Source: CAYTGM01 sp964437365 (GTDB lineage Bacteria > Sumerlaeota > Sumerlaeia > SLMS01). Taken from it: a stretch of DNA of 64,000 nucleotides. Location of the stretch: positions 1 through 64,000 of the forward strand of contig CAYTGM010000025.1 in NCBI GenBank assembly GCA_964437365.1, in the 5' to 3' direction. Numbering within the stretch: the stretch's first letter is position 1; every line of letters starts with the position of its first letter. Below are positions 32,685-41,632 of the stretch, in pieces. Position numbers and translations under genes: made by a program. The notes under the pieces were generated by a model that did no database searches, was not told where the DNA came from, and worked only from the letters and a program-made list of their open reading frames with translations.

Positions 32685-34184
32685 TCACTCATTTACCGGA
32701 ATGTCGCCTTTCTCGAGGTGCGAAACCACTGTCCTAAGTCGTTTGACTGTTTCTTCCCTGCCAAGTAGCTCAAGCACTTCAGGCAAGCCCGGTGAGGCCA
32801 TTGTACCTGTCACTGAGATCCGTACAGGCATGGCTATCTTGCCAAAGCCAATTTCCTTTTCTTCGCTCAACTGACGCATCGCGGCTTCTACATTCTCGAT
32901 GGTAAAGACTTCTACTTTCTCAAAGCATTCAATGATCATGTTGATGATCTCGATTGTGTCGTCCCCCTTGAAGGCTTTCTTCGCGCCTTTAGCATCGTAT
33001 GTTTCAGGTGCTTCGAAAAAGAACTTCGTCGCGCTCGGAAAGTCAGACAGGAGTCGGCAACGTTCCTGAACAAGGAGCAGAATCTTAAAGAGCTTCTCCT
33101 TTTCCGTTCCCGCTATTTCGTATTCAGCCTTTTCCCAAAAGGGAAGAACTTTTTCATAAAGGTCATCGGCTGACAGCTGTTTGATATATACACTATTGAT
33201 GTGAAGGAATTTATCTTCATCAAAGTTTGCATTGGACTTCTGAAGACGACTGAGTGTGAAGTTGTCGATCAGCTCATCTGCGGTGAAGATTTCCTGATCG
33301 TCAGGGAAGCTCCAGCCAAGAAGAGCGAGGTAGTTGACCATCGCTTCTTTCAAGTATCCCACATCACGGCGCGCAGAGACGCTCACAGGGAACATCGGAT
33401 CTGCATCTTCATCCCTCTTTGACATCTTCTTCTTGTTCTTCATAATGAGAGGGATGTGCGTGAAGAGAGGTGGTTCTGCACCAAGCGCTTCGTATATAAG
33501 AACCTGCTTGGCCGAGTTGGTTAAATGGTCAGCTCCACGGATAACATGCGTGATTTCCATCAATACATCATCCACCACGCACACAAAGTTATAAAGGGGC
33601 ATCCCTGGTTTGTCCAATGTGCCAGGACGAGTGAGAATGAAATCATCGATCTCCTTGTTGAGGAATCGTGTCTTTCCTTCCCCGCCCAGCAGTGTTTCAG
33701 GGACATCCGTATAGTCATCATCGGGAGTTTTCAGGCGCCAGACGAAGGGTTCACCGGCTTCCATCTTACTTTTCACTTCTTCATCCGTCAGTTTAAGAGC
33801 CGCTCTGTCATAGATAGGCGTCTCTTTTTTAGCAATAGCTTCTTCGCGCGCCTTATCCAGTTCTTCGCGTGATTCAAAGGCTGGATAGATCTTCTTCTCC
33901 TGCCAGAGCTGATCCAGTTTCTGCTGGTAGATCTCAAGTCGTTCACTCTGAAAGAATGGTCCTTCATCCCAATCAAAACCGAGCCACTTCATTGACTCGA
34001 GAACTTGATCAGTTGATTCTTTGGTTGAACGCTCTGTGTCAGTATCTTCGACGCGAAGGATAAATGTGCCGTTGTTCTTTCTCGCCCAAAGCCAGTTGAA
34101 GAGTGCTGTGCGAGCACCGCCTAGATGGAGAAAACCAGTCGGAGAGGGAGCGAAGCGTACGCGAACGGGAGGAGTCTCAGGCAT
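32685..34184 (-). CDS. gltX: Glutamyl-tRNA synthetase
   Basis: Class I aminoacyl-tRNA synthetase charging tRNA-Glu, 499 residues. The HLGG form of the HIGH motif lies near 20-23. A Rossmann core with VEDTDTERS follows, and the KMSKR loop is near residue 255. The C-terminal helical anticodon-binding domain runs from about 330 to 499. I start at ATG 34184: its A is the last base of the TGA stop of the upstream 54-codon ORF (TGATG), which indicates translational coupling. An in-frame TTG one codon earlier is less likely. A hairpin terminator follows. Confidence 0.96.
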   Translation of the reverse strand: MPETPPVRVRFAPSPTGFLHLGGARTALFNWLWARKNNGTFILRVEDTDTERSTKESTDQVLESMKWLGFDWDEGPFFQSERLEIYQQKLDQLWQEKKIYPAFESREELDKAREEAIAKKETPIYDRAALKLTDEEVKSKMEAGEPFVWRLKTPDDDYTDVPETLLGGEGKTRFLNKEIDDFILTRPGTLDKPGMPLYNFVCVVDDVLMEITHVIRGADHLTNSAKQVLIYEALGAEPPLFTHIPLIMKNKKKMSKRDEDADPMFPVSVSARRDVGYLKEAMVNYLALLGWSFPDDQEIFTADELIDNFTLSRLQKSNANFDEDKFLHINSVYIKQLSADDLYEKVLPFWEKAEYEIAGTEKEKLFKILLLVQERCRLLSDFPSATKFFFEAPETYDAKGAKKAFKGDDTIEIINMIIECFEKVEVFTIENVEAAMRQLSEEKEIGFGKIAMPVRISVTGTMASPGLPEVLELLGREETVKRLRTVVSHLEKGDIPVNE

Positions 34185-34348
34185 CAATTGTCCTTTCGTG
34201 TCTCATCGAGGTACTTCTGGAAATTTTCCATATTATAGGAAATGAATTTATAGGCATCGAGGAGTGTTTGATACTCGGTGCTCTCTTTATCGTCTTCGAA
34301 CTCCTTATAGAGTTCTCTTAAATTTACGAGGAATTGTTCTGCTTTCAT
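34184..34348 (-). CDS. Small acidic helical protein coupled to gltX, 54 residues
   Basis: A 54-codon ORF ends in a TGA that overlaps the gltX ATG by one base. Its ATG at 34348 has a good ribosome site (GGAAGG, about eight bases upstream). The product (MKAEQFLVNLRELYKEFEDD at the start, ending YLDETRKDN) is acidic and predicted largely helical, with Tyr and Leu spaced as in a short amphipathic hairpin. No family is recognised. The overlap and strong ribosome site make it more credible than a chance ORF. It may simply drive coupled translation of gltX, or be a small protein acting with it. Confidence 0.65.
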   Translation of the reverse strand: MKAEQFLVNLRELYKEFEDDKESTEYQTLLDAYKFISYNMENFQKYLDETRKDN

Positions 34349-34445
34349 GTCTTATACCTTCCAGGTTTGCGAAGCTGGTGGGCATCTAACGGAGCCTACC
34401 CCCCTGAACGCAAGGACGGATTCAATTAGGCCATGATCTGGGTGA

Positions 34446-35450
34446 TTATCGCTGGAATTCTGGCAGTTCGTCTTTGTGAATACAGGCTGCTACGTGACTG
34501 GTATCTGAACCTGTAATCTTTTCCAGCGCTGGGACCTCTTTCCTGCATTCCTCGGTCGCAAAGGGGCAACGAGGATGAAAAGCACAACCAGGCGGGGGAA
34601 AGGCAGGGCTTGGAGGTTCGCCCTTCAGTGGTTCTGACTGCAGCCGATTTCGGGGATCAGGTTTAGGCACAGATTCGATCAGGGCTCGTGTGTATGGATG
34701 AGAGGGCTTTGCGAAGATTGATTTCGTTGGGCCAATCTCAACAAGTTTCCCCAGGTACATGATCGCCACACGGTCACTTATATACTCAACAACTGAGAGG
34801 TCATGGGAGATGAAAAGATACGTAAGACTCAGTTCCTTCTGCAAATCGACAAGAATATTCAGGACCTGAGCCTGAACCGACACATCCAGGGCAGAGACAG
34901 GTTCGTCAGCGATGATAAGCCTTGGATTCAGTGTGAGTGCACGGGCGATTCCAATTCTCTGCCTTTGTCCTCCAGAGAATTCATGCGGATATCTGTTCAG
35001 GATCTGATCTGAGAGACCGACTTTTTCAAGAAGCTCAACAACCTTTCTTTCCTGTTCCTGACGCGTACCAAGCTTATGAATTACTAAAGGTTCTTGAACG
35101 ATTTCGCCAACGGTCATACGAGGATTCAACGAACCAAATGGGTTCTGGAAAATCATTTGCAGATCACGACGCTTGTGAAAGAGTTCACGTCTGCTCAAAT
35201 GCGCCAGATCAACTCCGTCCATCAAGACATTTCCGGTTGTTGGAGTTTCAAGTCGCATCAGCGTGCGCCCCAGCGTCGACTTTCCACAGCCGCTCTCCCC
35301 GACAAGTCCCAAGGTCTCCCCTTTGTATATAGTGAATGAAACGCCATTCACCGCTTTAATAGAGCCCTGCTTGGTCTGGAGGATACCACCGCGAAGAGGA
35401 TAGTGGAGAGACAGGTCGTTAACGATCAGGAGCGGCTCAGGAGTCGTCAT
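34446..35450 (-). CDS. Peptide ABC transporter ATPase, OppF/DppF type
   Basis: ATP-binding subunit of 334 residues energising the adjacent peptide-type importer. Walker A GESGCGKST is near residue 55. The signature SGGQRQR is followed by Walker B LIIADEPVSALDV and the switch His in FISHDL. The C-terminal oligopeptide transporter extension has a CAFHPRCPFA-like Cys cluster that can bind an iron-sulfur centre in this family. I start at ATG 35450, which overlaps the end of the upstream ATPase gene by 14 bases; a longer frame reading back into that gene is unlikely. In E. coli YejF both ATPases are fused, but here they are separate. Confidence 0.92.
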   Translation of the reverse strand: MTTPEPLLIVNDLSLHYPLRGGILQTKQGSIKAVNGVSFTIYKGETLGLVGESGCGKSTLGRTLMRLETPTTGNVLMDGVDLAHLSRRELFHKRRDLQMIFQNPFGSLNPRMTVGEIVQEPLVIHKLGTRQEQERKVVELLEKVGLSDQILNRYPHEFSGGQRQRIGIARALTLNPRLIIADEPVSALDVSVQAQVLNILVDLQKELSLTYLFISHDLSVVEYISDRVAIMYLGKLVEIGPTKSIFAKPSHPYTRALIESVPKPDPRNRLQSEPLKGEPPSPAFPPPGCAFHPRCPFATEECRKEVPALEKITGSDTSHVAACIHKDELPEFQR

Positions 35451-36429
35451 TGACGCCTCCCAGCGGGTAGTGACAGGCAACAAAATGTGAATCACTGATT
35501 TCTCGTAGTGGCGGTTCTTCAGCCTTGCACTTTTCATCTGCATAAGGACAGCGCGAGGCGAATCGACAGCCTCTGGGGGGATCGATCATCGAAGGAACAG
35601 TGCCTTTGATGGCGTAAAGCCTCTGTGACTTATCGATTCCCGGCCTGGGGATACTGTTCATTAGACCTTCTGTATAAGGGTGCCTGGTTTTTTCCACGAG
35701 CGCGTAGACATCTGCTTTTTCTACAACTTTCCCTGCATACATGACAGCAACGTCGTCACACAGCTCAGCGATCACACCAAGATCGTGCGTGATAAAGATA
35801 ACGCTCATTTCTTTGCGCTTCTGCATGTCTTTGATGAGGTAGAGAATCTGCTTCTGGATCGTTACATCAAGTGCCGTCGTTGGCTCGTCAGCTATAAGAA
35901 GCTCTGGTTCTGAAAGAAGTGCGAGTGCTATCAGGACCCGCTGTTTCATCCCTCCGGAGAGCTCATGAGGATAACTCAGCAGACGTTCCCGAGGATCGGG
36001 AATACCTACTTGAGCAAGCGCCTTCTCGGCTTTTTTGAGGGCTTCCAATTTTCCGAGCCCTTCGCGCTTCTTCAAAACTTCCTGAAAAACTCTACCGACA
36101 GAAAACACCGGATTGAGAGATGTCAGCGGATCCTGAAAGATCATGGCAATCTCAGTGCCTCGTATATCAGGCATCTCTTTGATTGGAAGCTGAAGGAGGT
36201 CTCTTTCTTTCCAGAGAATGCGACCATTTGTAATCTTACCGGGAGGATCAGGGACAAGACGTAGAATTGAAAGTGCTGTGACGCTCTTCCCACAGCCTGA
36301 TTCTCCTACAACGCCGAGTATACGACCTTTCTGAACCGAAAGGCTGACGCCATCGACAGCTTGAAGGTCACCTTTCTCAGTCGTAAAGGTGACCCTCAGA
36401 TCTTCTATACTCAGAATCGGGTCCGGCAA
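35437..36429 (-). CDS. Peptide ABC transporter ATPase, OppD/DppD type
   Basis: ATP-binding subunit of 330 residues, partner of the DppF-type ATPase encoded next. Visible are Walker A GESGCGKSV (about 38-46), the Q-loop in MIFQDPLTSLNP, the signature LSGGMKQRV, Walker B LLIADEPTTALDV and switch His in FITHDLG. The C-terminal Cys-rich block CRFASRCPYA is typical of OppD/DppD. The gene lies 6 bp after the yejA-like binding protein gene and overlaps the next gene. Cytoplasmic face of the inner membrane. Confidence 0.93.
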   Translation of the reverse strand: MPDPILSIEDLRVTFTTEKGDLQAVDGVSLSVQKGRILGVVGESGCGKSVTALSILRLVPDPPGKITNGRILWKERDLLQLPIKEMPDIRGTEIAMIFQDPLTSLNPVFSVGRVFQEVLKKREGLGKLEALKKAEKALAQVGIPDPRERLLSYPHELSGGMKQRVLIALALLSEPELLIADEPTTALDVTIQKQILYLIKDMQKRKEMSVIFITHDLGVIAELCDDVAVMYAGKVVEKADVYALVEKTRHPYTEGLMNSIPRPGIDKSQRLYAIKGTVPSMIDPPRGCRFASRCPYADEKCKAEEPPLREISDSHFVACHYPLGGVNDDS

Positions 36430-36435
36430 AGAGAA

Positions 36436-38232
36436 TTAATTCCCCTCAAGACTTTCTTTCACACCGTAGGGATCCACCACAAGTGGGTTCGATGAAGAGA
36501 GCTTTTTGCCCTCCTTCATCGCCGCTTTCACTTCCTTCTCTTTCTCCTGGTCGATCCAGAAAACCTGGTACTCCATATGACTCTGAGTTCTTTTTGGGAA
36601 ATAGGAATCAGGAAACTTCACGTAATCCCAATAAGCAATGCGCATGCTGGGCGAAAACCAGAAAGGAATAATAAAGGCCTCGTCCTGAATGATCCGGTCG
36701 AGCTCATGCATCGCATCCATGCGTTCCTGCTCATTCATGCTGAACCGGTATGTGTCTATAAGCTTATCCGTCTCTTCTGACCCAAAAGCAAAGAAGTTGT
36801 TCGTTTGTGGCTTATCTTTGAACTCAGTCGAAAAATACTGGTGAGGTGCAGGGTAGAAGTTTGCGGTCATGCTAGTCATGCTTGCTTCATAAGCCTTTTC
36901 GCGAATATTCTCGAAGAGAGCGACGCGTTCCAGGAGCTGCAGCTTCATGTTAACGCCGGCTCTTTTAAAGGTGTTTTGGATCACAGTAAGATGTCGTTCA
37001 AAGCTTTTGCTACCATAGCTCAGGGTGAATTCCGCTTTTTCTCCCTTATCGTTTACAAGGTAGCCATCTGGTCCTCGTTTCGTGAACCCTGCGGCACGAA
37101 GATGTTTCACACCTGTTTTCGGATCGTAGGGATAAGGAGAAAGTTCAGGGTTCGCGTAGGGGGTTCCTTCGAATGGTGATGTTTGACGATAATAGCTGTT
37201 ATACATGAGCTTGCTATTCAGCTCATCAAAATTGAAGAGGTACTGCAGCCCCTGACGAAAGTCCTTATTCTGGAAGACCGGCTTGCTGAGATTCATAATG
37301 ATACCAGACAGGCCGATCGGTTGTTTCAAAAAGACCTCTGTCTTACTTGCCCAACCATTATTGATCGCTTCAAAGTCAGACTTCGTAGCCCATAGCCTGG
37401 AAGAGTTGAAAGAATAGAAACTCAATTCTCCTTTCTGGAAATAATCCAGTGCTCTTTCCGGGTCTGAAATGACTTTCAAGACGTATTCGTCAACATTGAA
37501 GACCCCCTGAAAGTAATGGTGATCATATCCCCACCAGTCTTCAATACGTTTGAAAGTAACGCTTTCGTTTAAGACCCAACTGTCTATCGTATAGGCTCCG
37601 TGGACAACCGGGGGAGTAAAGTTGGAATCATCAACCCATGTCTCGGTCAATTCAATCGTGTGCTCGGGCATCGGGAAGAGAGCATAATCGTATAGAGGAC
37701 GCCATGATTCTTTCGTGCCTACTACCTTGATCGTATAGTCATCGATTTTCTCAACGGACTCTATATAATCTTCTACGTATTGATTATAGAAAGGGTCTCG
37801 AATGTGCGGAGAACGCATCATCTCTACCGTGAACAGATAGTCATCAGCGGTCACTTTTTCTCCATCACTCCACCGTGCGCGCTCGTCAAGCTTGTAATAA
37901 ACAGTCTTGTTGTCGGGTTGAACCGACCAGTGGGTCGCCAGGAGTGGAATGAAATTATCGGTCGTAGGATGAAGACCAACAAGAGTAAGGTCTTTCGTCT
38001 GTGGGTTATTCCAATTGGCAAACATACTGTTCGAGTTTGGTCCGAAAATCCGGAACGACTGTGGGTATCCTATTGTATAGTCAACAAAGGTTCCCCCTTT
38101 CACAGCTGCGGGATCACCAATAGATGGATCATCCATATTTGTCTCCCATGCGATCCCTTCGGGCAGTTGGCTAAGAGCGACTGCGGGAAACGCAAAGGCA
38201 AGAGATGTCAAAATCTTCAAGAATGTCTTCAT
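36436..38232 (-). CDS. yejA: YejA-like periplasmic solute-binding protein (family 5)
   Basis: Extracellular solute-binding protein of 598 residues. A signal peptide (MKTFLKILTSLAFAFPAVAL, cleavage near SQ) is followed by the SBP_bac_5 fold. The start of the mature region (GGTFVDYTIGYPQSFRIFGPNSN) and the later FFLKQP-like strands resemble YejA rather than OppA/DppA. YejABEF systems import microcin C and peptidoglycan-derived or antimicrobial peptides. The gene lies between the yejE-type permease and the ATPase genes. The ligand here is unverified; oligosaccharide import by such systems is also known in some phyla. A LacI/CcpA-type operator upstream of the operon hints at sugar-linked control. 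Confidence 0.88.
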   Translation of the reverse strand: MKTFLKILTSLAFAFPAVALSQLPEGIAWETNMDDPSIGDPAAVKGGTFVDYTIGYPQSFRIFGPNSNSMFANWNNPQTKDLTLVGLHPTTDNFIPLLATHWSVQPDNKTVYYKLDERARWSDGEKVTADDYLFTVEMMRSPHIRDPFYNQYVEDYIESVEKIDDYTIKVVGTKESWRPLYDYALFPMPEHTIELTETWVDDSNFTPPVVHGAYTIDSWVLNESVTFKRIEDWWGYDHHYFQGVFNVDEYVLKVISDPERALDYFQKGELSFYSFNSSRLWATKSDFEAINNGWASKTEVFLKQPIGLSGIIMNLSKPVFQNKDFRQGLQYLFNFDELNSKLMYNSYYRQTSPFEGTPYANPELSPYPYDPKTGVKHLRAAGFTKRGPDGYLVNDKGEKAEFTLSYGSKSFERHLTVIQNTFKRAGVNMKLQLLERVALFENIREKAYEASMTSMTANFYPAPHQYFSTEFKDKPQTNNFFAFGSEETDKLIDTYRFSMNEQERMDAMHELDRIIQDEAFIIPFWFSPSMRIAYWDYVKFPDSYFPKRTQSHMEYQVFWIDQEKEKEVKAAMKEGKKLSSSNPLVVDPYGVKESLEGN

Positions 38233-38250
38233 GGTTATACCTCTTTTCGA

Positions 38251-39312
38251 TTATTGGTATTTCACGTACTCTTTTGGATCAAATGCTTCTCGAACGGATT
38301 CTCCAACGATTGTCACAAGGATCAACGTTACAGAAAGTGCTCCGAATGGGGCAAGACTCAGCCACAACTTATCTCGATTTGAGGACTGCAAAGCCTGGTC
38401 CAGAAGTTCACCCCAACTGGGAGTTGGTGCTGGCAGCCCGTAACCCAGGTAATCGAGGGCTGTAAGCGCAAAAATGCCCGCCACCACCTCGAAAGGCGTC
38501 AGGGTTACAAGGGGAGTCAGCGAGTTCGGAATCAAATGCTTAAAGATGACTCTGAAGCGTGAAGCTCCCATCGATTCTGCTGCCTGGCAGTACTCGCGCG
38601 TCTTCTCGCGATAGATTTCCGTTCTCATGTAATAGGTTATGTTAATCCAGTTGAAAGCCACCATCACTGCCAGCAACATGACAAAGGAGGGCGTAAAGAA
38701 TGTTCCGAGAATAATGACGATATAGAGAAACGGGAGCGTACTCCAGATCTCGATCACGCGTTGACTGAATATATCGAATTTTCCGCCCAGGTATCCCTGC
38801 AACGATCCAATAATGACTCCAATCACTTGAGCCAGAAAAGCAAGAGAGAGCGCGAAGAACATGGATATGCGAAAGCCGTATAGCAGTCGTGCGAACACAT
38901 CTCTCCCTTGGGAATCCGTACCCAGAATATGCCGACTGTCAGGAGGGTTAGGAGGAGGCTCATCGTAATCAAAGTCGTTTTCCAGTGGAGAGTAGGGAAT
39001 AGGTGGGAGCAAGACCCAGTTCTCCGTCCCTTCAAATTCCACCGCTAATTGACGATAGTTCGTCTCAACATCAGTAAAGCCGAACTCATCTTCCTGGCCG
39101 AACGTTTCCATCGGGAGAAATTTAAACGTGGGGAAATAGTACTGTCCTTCATACTTGACTATGATCGCGCGGTTATTGGCGATAAACTCTGAGAACAATG
39201 AGATAAAGAAGGCGACACAAAGAATTATTAATGAATAGTAGCCTCGTCGTATTTTACGAAAACGAGACAGACGTTTCTTCGTAATAGGGTTAAGTCGAAA
39301 GAATTTCTTCAT
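38251..39312 (-). CDS. yejE: YejE-like ABC transporter permease
   Basis: Inner-membrane permease of 353 residues. The basic N-terminus (RLNPITKKRLSRFRKIRRGY) and first helix are followed by a long periplasmic segment (about 45-125) with VKYEGQYYFPTF and the PPIPYSP block. This layout is characteristic of YejE and absent from ordinary DppC. The transmembrane core contains LGTDSQGRDVFARLLYG (about 129-145) and the EAA-type loop ESMGASRFRVIFKHLIPN. It follows the yejB stop directly, with no gap, and precedes yejA by 18 bp. Confidence 0.92.
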   Translation of the reverse strand: MKKFFRLNPITKKRLSRFRKIRRGYYSLIILCVAFFISLFSEFIANNRAIIVKYEGQYYFPTFKFLPMETFGQEDEFGFTDVETNYRQLAVEFEGTENWVLLPPIPYSPLENDFDYDEPPPNPPDSRHILGTDSQGRDVFARLLYGFRISMFFALSLAFLAQVIGVIIGSLQGYLGGKFDIFSQRVIEIWSTLPFLYIVIILGTFFTPSFVMLLAVMVAFNWINITYYMRTEIYREKTREYCQAAESMGASRFRVIFKHLIPNSLTPLVTLTPFEVVAGIFALTALDYLGYGLPAPTPSWGELLDQALQSSNRDKLWLSLAPFGALSVTLILVTIVGESVREAFDPKEYVKYQ

Positions 39313-40362
39313 TTACTGAAAACGCACCCTCGGGTCGACGAATGCGACACACAGATCAGACAAAAGGTTTCCTATCAGGAGAAGAGCCGCTGAAATTACC
39401 GTCAGCCCCATGACAACAGGATAATCTCGTGCCTGTATAGATTCGAAGAAGAGGAGTCCTATCCCCTGAATGTTGAAGACTCGTTCGATCAGAAGAGAAC
39501 CGGTCAGAATGAGCAGGACGTTACGACCAAAGCTTGTCGCCAGTGGAATCAGACTGTTCCTGAAAGCATGAACGAAAATAGCTCTCCGTGGACTTAACCC
39601 CGAGGCAAGGGCTGTCTTGACAAAGTCGGCGCCCATGTTTTCGAGTAAACTGTTCTTAAGAAGCATCGTCATAATAGCCAGTGAACCAATCATATAACAG
39701 ATCAGTGGCAATATAGAGTGATAGACCAGATCTTTTGACTTCTCCCAGAATGATAGATCCTCAAAATTATCGCTGTTGAAACCTCCGAGAGGAAATATAT
39801 CATAACGGACAGCCAGTAGATTTAAAAGGACGGCACCCAGAGCAAAGTTTGGTACCGCATATCCGATGAAGATGAAGAGACTCGAGACATTATCAATCAT
39901 CATACGGTGACGTACTGCCTTCAGCATTCCAAGGGGGATACAGATCGCATAGGTCAGAATGGTTGTGATAATCCCATAATAGAGTGAGATGGGAAGACGG
40001 AGCTTAATAATATCAATGACAGGAATCGAGTATCTGAACGATTTCCCCAGATCAAGTTGAGCAAGGTTGATCAGGTAATCGAAATAACGAATGTGAATCG
40101 GTTTGTCAAAGCCGTAATATTCTTTCAGTGTTTGCAGGTTGCTCTCGGAAATGTCTGAGGTGGACTGTCCAGCTGTAGATACGGCGCCTGATTCTCCTTC
40201 ACCTCCGCTCATCAGAGACATGCGAAACTGGTCGATTGGACCGCCAGGTACAAGTTGGCAGAGGAGAAAGACGAGCAGCGTAACCCCTAACATGGTAGGG
40301 ATCATGAGGAGAAGACGACGTACGATGTAGTTTCTGAGGCCTTTTCCAGAGCTCGATGCCAT
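39313..40362 (-). CDS. yejB: YejB-like ABC transporter permease
   Basis: Inner-membrane permease of 349 residues and first gene of the transporter operon. The N-terminal helix ends in FLLCQLVPGGP, as in DppB/YejB. The loop after it (about 47-75) is Gly/Ser-rich (SGGEGESGAVS), the YejB hallmark. The EAA loop near KTALASGLSPRRAIFVHAFRNS is conserved, and it ends with FVDPRVRFQ as in the family. The upstream region (40363-40639) holds a LacI/CcpA-type operator. Confidence 0.92.
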   Translation of the reverse strand: MASSSGKGLRNYIVRRLLLMIPTMLGVTLLVFLLCQLVPGGPIDQFRMSLMSGGEGESGAVSTAGQSTSDISESNLQTLKEYYGFDKPIHIRYFDYLINLAQLDLGKSFRYSIPVIDIIKLRLPISLYYGIITTILTYAICIPLGMLKAVRHRMMIDNVSSLFIFIGYAVPNFALGAVLLNLLAVRYDIFPLGGFNSDNFEDLSFWEKSKDLVYHSILPLICYMIGSLAIMTMLLKNSLLENMGADFVKTALASGLSPRRAIFVHAFRNSLIPLATSFGRNVLLILTGSLLIERVFNIQGIGLLFFESIQARDYPVVMGLTVISAALLLIGNLLSDLCVAFVDPRVRFQ

Positions 40363-40539
40363 AGTATCCTTACAGTTCAGTCAAATCTTCTGTTCCCTGC
40401 CCACATACGACCCAGCGAAGATTGGCGCGGGTTTGCTGTAGTGCAATCAGGAAAGCAACTTCAGGGCCGTGAATACTTGTTCGCGATCCCGCATTCACGC
40501 GACAGATGGAGCCCTCCAGCTTCCAGAATCGAAGAAGGA

Positions 40540-40583
40540 TCGATGCACTCCAGTGGTAGCATCATGCATCGAACATGCATCGA
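40540..40583. repeat. TGCATCGA inverted/direct repeat cluster
   Basis: TCGATGCA (40540-40547) is followed by two copies of its complement TGCATCGA (40565-40572 and 40576-40583), allowing two alternative hairpins. The GAACATGCAT segment inside it also occurs, inverted, in the cluster near 24703. It lies upstream of the yejB gene. Confidence 0.6.
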
Positions 40584-40605
40584 TACAGCTTCGAACCCCG
40601 GCAAC

Positions 40606-40621
40606 ATGTAAACGATTGCGC
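40606..40621. promoter_or_regulatory. LacI/CcpA-type operator, site 4
   Basis: ATGTAAACGATTGCGC matches the core TGNAANCGNTTNC. On the minus strand it reads AATCGTTTACATG, identical over 13 bases to site 2 in the sugar locus 28 kb away. It lies 244 bp upstream of yejB, just past the stop of the Clp-N gene. Its outer bases are less symmetrical than in sites 1 and 3. Confidence 0.5.
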
Positions 40622-40639
40622 GGGTGTTTTATTCGACGA

Positions 40640-41518
40640 TCACTCCAGCCCCAATTTCTGCAGGATCGGTTTCAGGAATGCAGAATGATGGACGATAAGC
40701 GCTTCTAAAAGGTGTTCTCCCCGCAGCTTTGGCGCACCCATTAGATGTGCAATCCTCTCGGCTTCCTGTATCGCCGTGTGGGCCTCGGGAGAGAGCTTCA
40801 ACTCGCCCACATTCATAAGGCTGCTTTCGTCTAATTTCTCATGGAAGCTCTGAATACGCCCACGGATTCTCTTAGCAAGCACCCCAAGATCATCCTCTGA
40901 CCTCTCGAGAGGAACAGCGACCGATGGGTGTTTGAGCTCGACTAAGGACAAAAATAATATCCCGGGAGTGATGGTGGTGGTCCCAAAAGCTTTCGTTTCG
41001 AGCTTTGCCTGGATCATGATCTCATCCCACTCGTGCGATCTGTTCTTGATCGATGAGAGGAATGGTTCAGCCGTATATTCATTCTCAAGAATAAAGATTC
41101 GCAGTGGACAAAGGGATGAACGATCGTCTAGCTTGAGAATAACTCTGACAAGGTTCGAAATATTTACCTCATCATTTTTACTTTCACGTGCATCCTCGAT
41201 TGCATCTGCCACTAAAACTACGGCGCTCTCAGACATCTGAGGCATTTGTTCGCTTCCTACTGGTAGACTTCGAAGTTCTTCTTCGAGCTGATAGCGAAGT
41301 CGGTTCGATTGGTATTTAATGCGAGATGGAATCTTTTCGGAATCGTTTTGAATCTTCAGCAGGATTGCATAGACAAGATGCGTTTCGGAGCAATACTGAT
41401 GACAGTATCTCTTGGCGGTTTCCATGGCTTCTTGAAGAACAGATTTTACTTCTCCGCTCAATTGTGGTTCTGCTGCTCCCATCATGGACTCAGATCCCAT
41501 AGAAAATGAATATGACAA
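40640..41518 (-). CDS. Stand-alone Clp-N domain protein
   Basis: Protein of 292 residues that contains Clp N-terminal (substrate/adaptor-binding) helical repeats but no AAA+ ATPase module. The last repeat is clear: SPEAHTAIQEAERIAHLMG followed by GEHLLEALI (about 242-275). An earlier, more diverged unit (SGEVKSVLQEAMETAKRY, then ETHLVYAIL, about 21-54) and two further helical segments (about 95-125 and 180-215) suggest a duplicated double-Clp-N protein. Known stand-alone members include ClpS-independent regulators and actinobacterial ClpN/MarP-type accessory proteins. Possible roles are to tether or inhibit ClpC/ClpA or to bind aggregated proteins. It is divergent from the type III PKS operon. 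Confidence 0.75.
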   Translation of the reverse strand: MSYSFSMGSESMMGAAEPQLSGEVKSVLQEAMETAKRYCHQYCSETHLVYAILLKIQNDSEKIPSRIKYQSNRLRYQLEEELRSLPVGSEQMPQMSESAVVLVADAIEDARESKNDEVNISNLVRVILKLDDRSSLCPLRIFILENEYTAEPFLSSIKNRSHEWDEIMIQAKLETKAFGTTTITPGILFLSLVELKHPSVAVPLERSEDDLGVLAKRIRGRIQSFHEKLDESSLMNVGELKLSPEAHTAIQEAERIAHLMGAPKLRGEHLLEALIVHHSAFLKPILQKLGLE

Positions 41519-41632
41519 TGAGAATCGAAGATAATGACTCTACAATGACATGCAAGAGTATTCATTGGTACTGTCCATGCTCTAAACTTGATATGAGCGT
41601 ATGCCAATCAGTAGAATCAGAAGCTACATGTC

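Noticed and set aside
40470..40600. tRNA-like TTCGAACCCC segment in the yejB upstream gap
   Set aside because: No acceptor or anticodon stems can be formed around it.
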